Shown: positions 62,858-64,000 of the stretch, piece by piece
Layout: the number at the start of each line of letters is the position of its first letter
How positions within the stretch are numbered: the stretch's first letter is position 1
Assembly: GCA_034670405.1 (NCBI GenBank)
Contig: JAXDDX010000087.1
Location: 558,001 to 622,000, forward strand
Reading direction: 5' to 3'
DNA from: Hoplostethus atlanticus
Lineage: Eukaryota; Chordata; Actinopteri; Trachichthyiformes; Trachichthyidae
DNA length: 64,000 bases
Position numbers and translations under genes: made by a program
The notes under the pieces: model-generated
Database searches by the model: none
What the model was told of the DNA's origin: nothing
What the model saw: the letters and a program-made list of their open reading frames with translations, nothing else

Positions 62858-64000
62858 CTGGGACAGGGACAAAGGACAACACAACACTCAGGGGCGAAGG
62901 AGAGGCTAGAAGCACAGTACAAAGATTCCCACCCACTAAGTGTCAAATACTGGTAATATTTGTCTTTGGTGGATAAATCATTGAGGGTCATCAGCTATAT
63001 ACAGTCTTTGGTCTTTGCCTGTTCTCAAACTTTGTCCCTGCTGACCACCATACACTCTCTCTGACCGAGGGACAATCAAAGACAAACAATGGATTGTGTC
63101 TGTATCAATAAGGCCCCTGATTGGCTGGGCGCTACACAACGTGGTAGCATCTATACTGTTTTATCTGATACCCGGATGGTTAACAAGGCCAATGTTAGAT
63201 GACACTTAAGATTACTTCCATGTGGCAAGTCACTTAATGAATTACAGACTTGATCAAATTGACTCAGCAAGTGTTAAACTCTAAATCTGCTCATCTCGTT
63301 ATTTAATGTTCCAAACATTACTTTACTCTATGCAAGAAATGGTATTGAAAACGCATGGGGCGACATCCTTTTGGTCTATCAGCCCTTGGGAGATGAGCCA
63401 AAGTGTTAATTTCAGACACTGGCTAGACGACATTGGACTAGTCAAGTCTTCTTTGAGATAATATGATGTACAGTGAGTGAGGACTAGAATCTAGTACTTG
63501 GACAGTCAGGATAAATTCACGGATGCATAAATGAAAACATAAAAAAGGCATAAGTAATGCAGTGCAGGAAGTACGGGAGTGTAGTGTGAGGAAAGAGGCT
63601 TCCTTTATAATCATCATGAAATTATTATTAGTTATAAAGAACAAGTCAGTTCTGTTTCAGTTTGAGTTGTTGCCAACAACATCAACTTTTGTCTAAACAA
63701 AACATGACAAAATAAGTGGATTACAAAGGTAGTTGTTTTTACAGAGCAGTCCTCTGGCTATTCAATACCAATGGTCTTACTTTACTTTTCTAGAGAGGTT
63801 TTATCTTCGGCTGTCATTTGATTCTGTCTTTTGCCAAGCAACAATCCTCCTCACAGGGCCACAGCATATAAAAACCATAGGTCTGCCAAAGTTAACTAGT
63901 GGCATATACCAGAGCGACTGTGTGTTTGGTAACACTATTTACTGTTAACAGACTCTCCAACCAACCAGCATAATGGCTCTGAGCCATGATCTGGTACCCT
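62858..64000. other. birc6: BIRC6 first intron (5' side), nothing recognised
   Basis: No sequence resembling the first coding exon or a CpG-rich promoter is present, so the gene start lies beyond 64000. Confidence 0.6.

Overview
The window is a stretch of vertebrate, almost certainly teleost fish, nuclear DNA. It lies almost entirely inside one very large gene read on the minus strand: the orthologue of BIRC6 (BRUCE/Apollon), a giant ubiquitin-conjugating inhibitor of apoptosis. I could place 55 consecutive coding exons (2063 to 62857, about 11.8 kb of coding sequence or about 3,900 codons). Every exon has an AG acceptor and a GT donor, and split-codon phases agree across every junction. The first exon lies beyond 64000. 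The exons for the rest of the ubiquitin-like region and the C-terminal UBC (E2) domain lie below position 1. The identification rests on exon-by-exon recognition of the BIRC6 protein as I know it from mammals; no search was run.

Layout in transcription order (high to low coordinates). 62.9-48.0 kb: N-terminal region, with the BIR zinc finger split over three exons (49503 to 48606), separated by two introns of more than 6 kb. 46.0-39.3 kb: the largest exon (1,653 nt) and the next six exons, completing the N-terminal propeller and a beta-sandwich region. 38.4-16.6 kb: helical scaffold exons, two coiled coils (exons 23-24 and 32-34) and a discoidin-like fold (exons 25-27). 14.8-6.3 kb: more helical repeats, a second discoidin-like fold (exons 48-49) and an 865-nt exon. 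2.2-2.06 kb: the exon entering the ubiquitin-like part. All coding phases are intact except in exon 50 (9896-10153), where one extra base near 10068 breaks the frame of an otherwise conserved exon.

No second protein-coding gene, functional RNA gene or CRISPR array was seen. The introns hold a dense fish-type repeat load. It includes several hAT elements with 8-bp target duplications (one hosting a nested solo LTR), Tc1-like transposase relics, 3' ends of CR1/L2-like LINEs, tRNA-Lys-derived SINEs, several short non-autonomous families, microsatellites and a perfect 66-bp palindrome. Abundant hAT and Tc1 relics together with lysine-tRNA SINEs are what point to a teleost.

I did not find a new gene system. 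The observations most worth a second look are the exon 50 frameshift, the datable nested insertion at 15373-16416, the long palindrome at 32890-32955, a possible solo LTR with a TATA box at 30340-30670, and several very short or unnamed elements sitting within 50 bp of BIRC6 splice sites.
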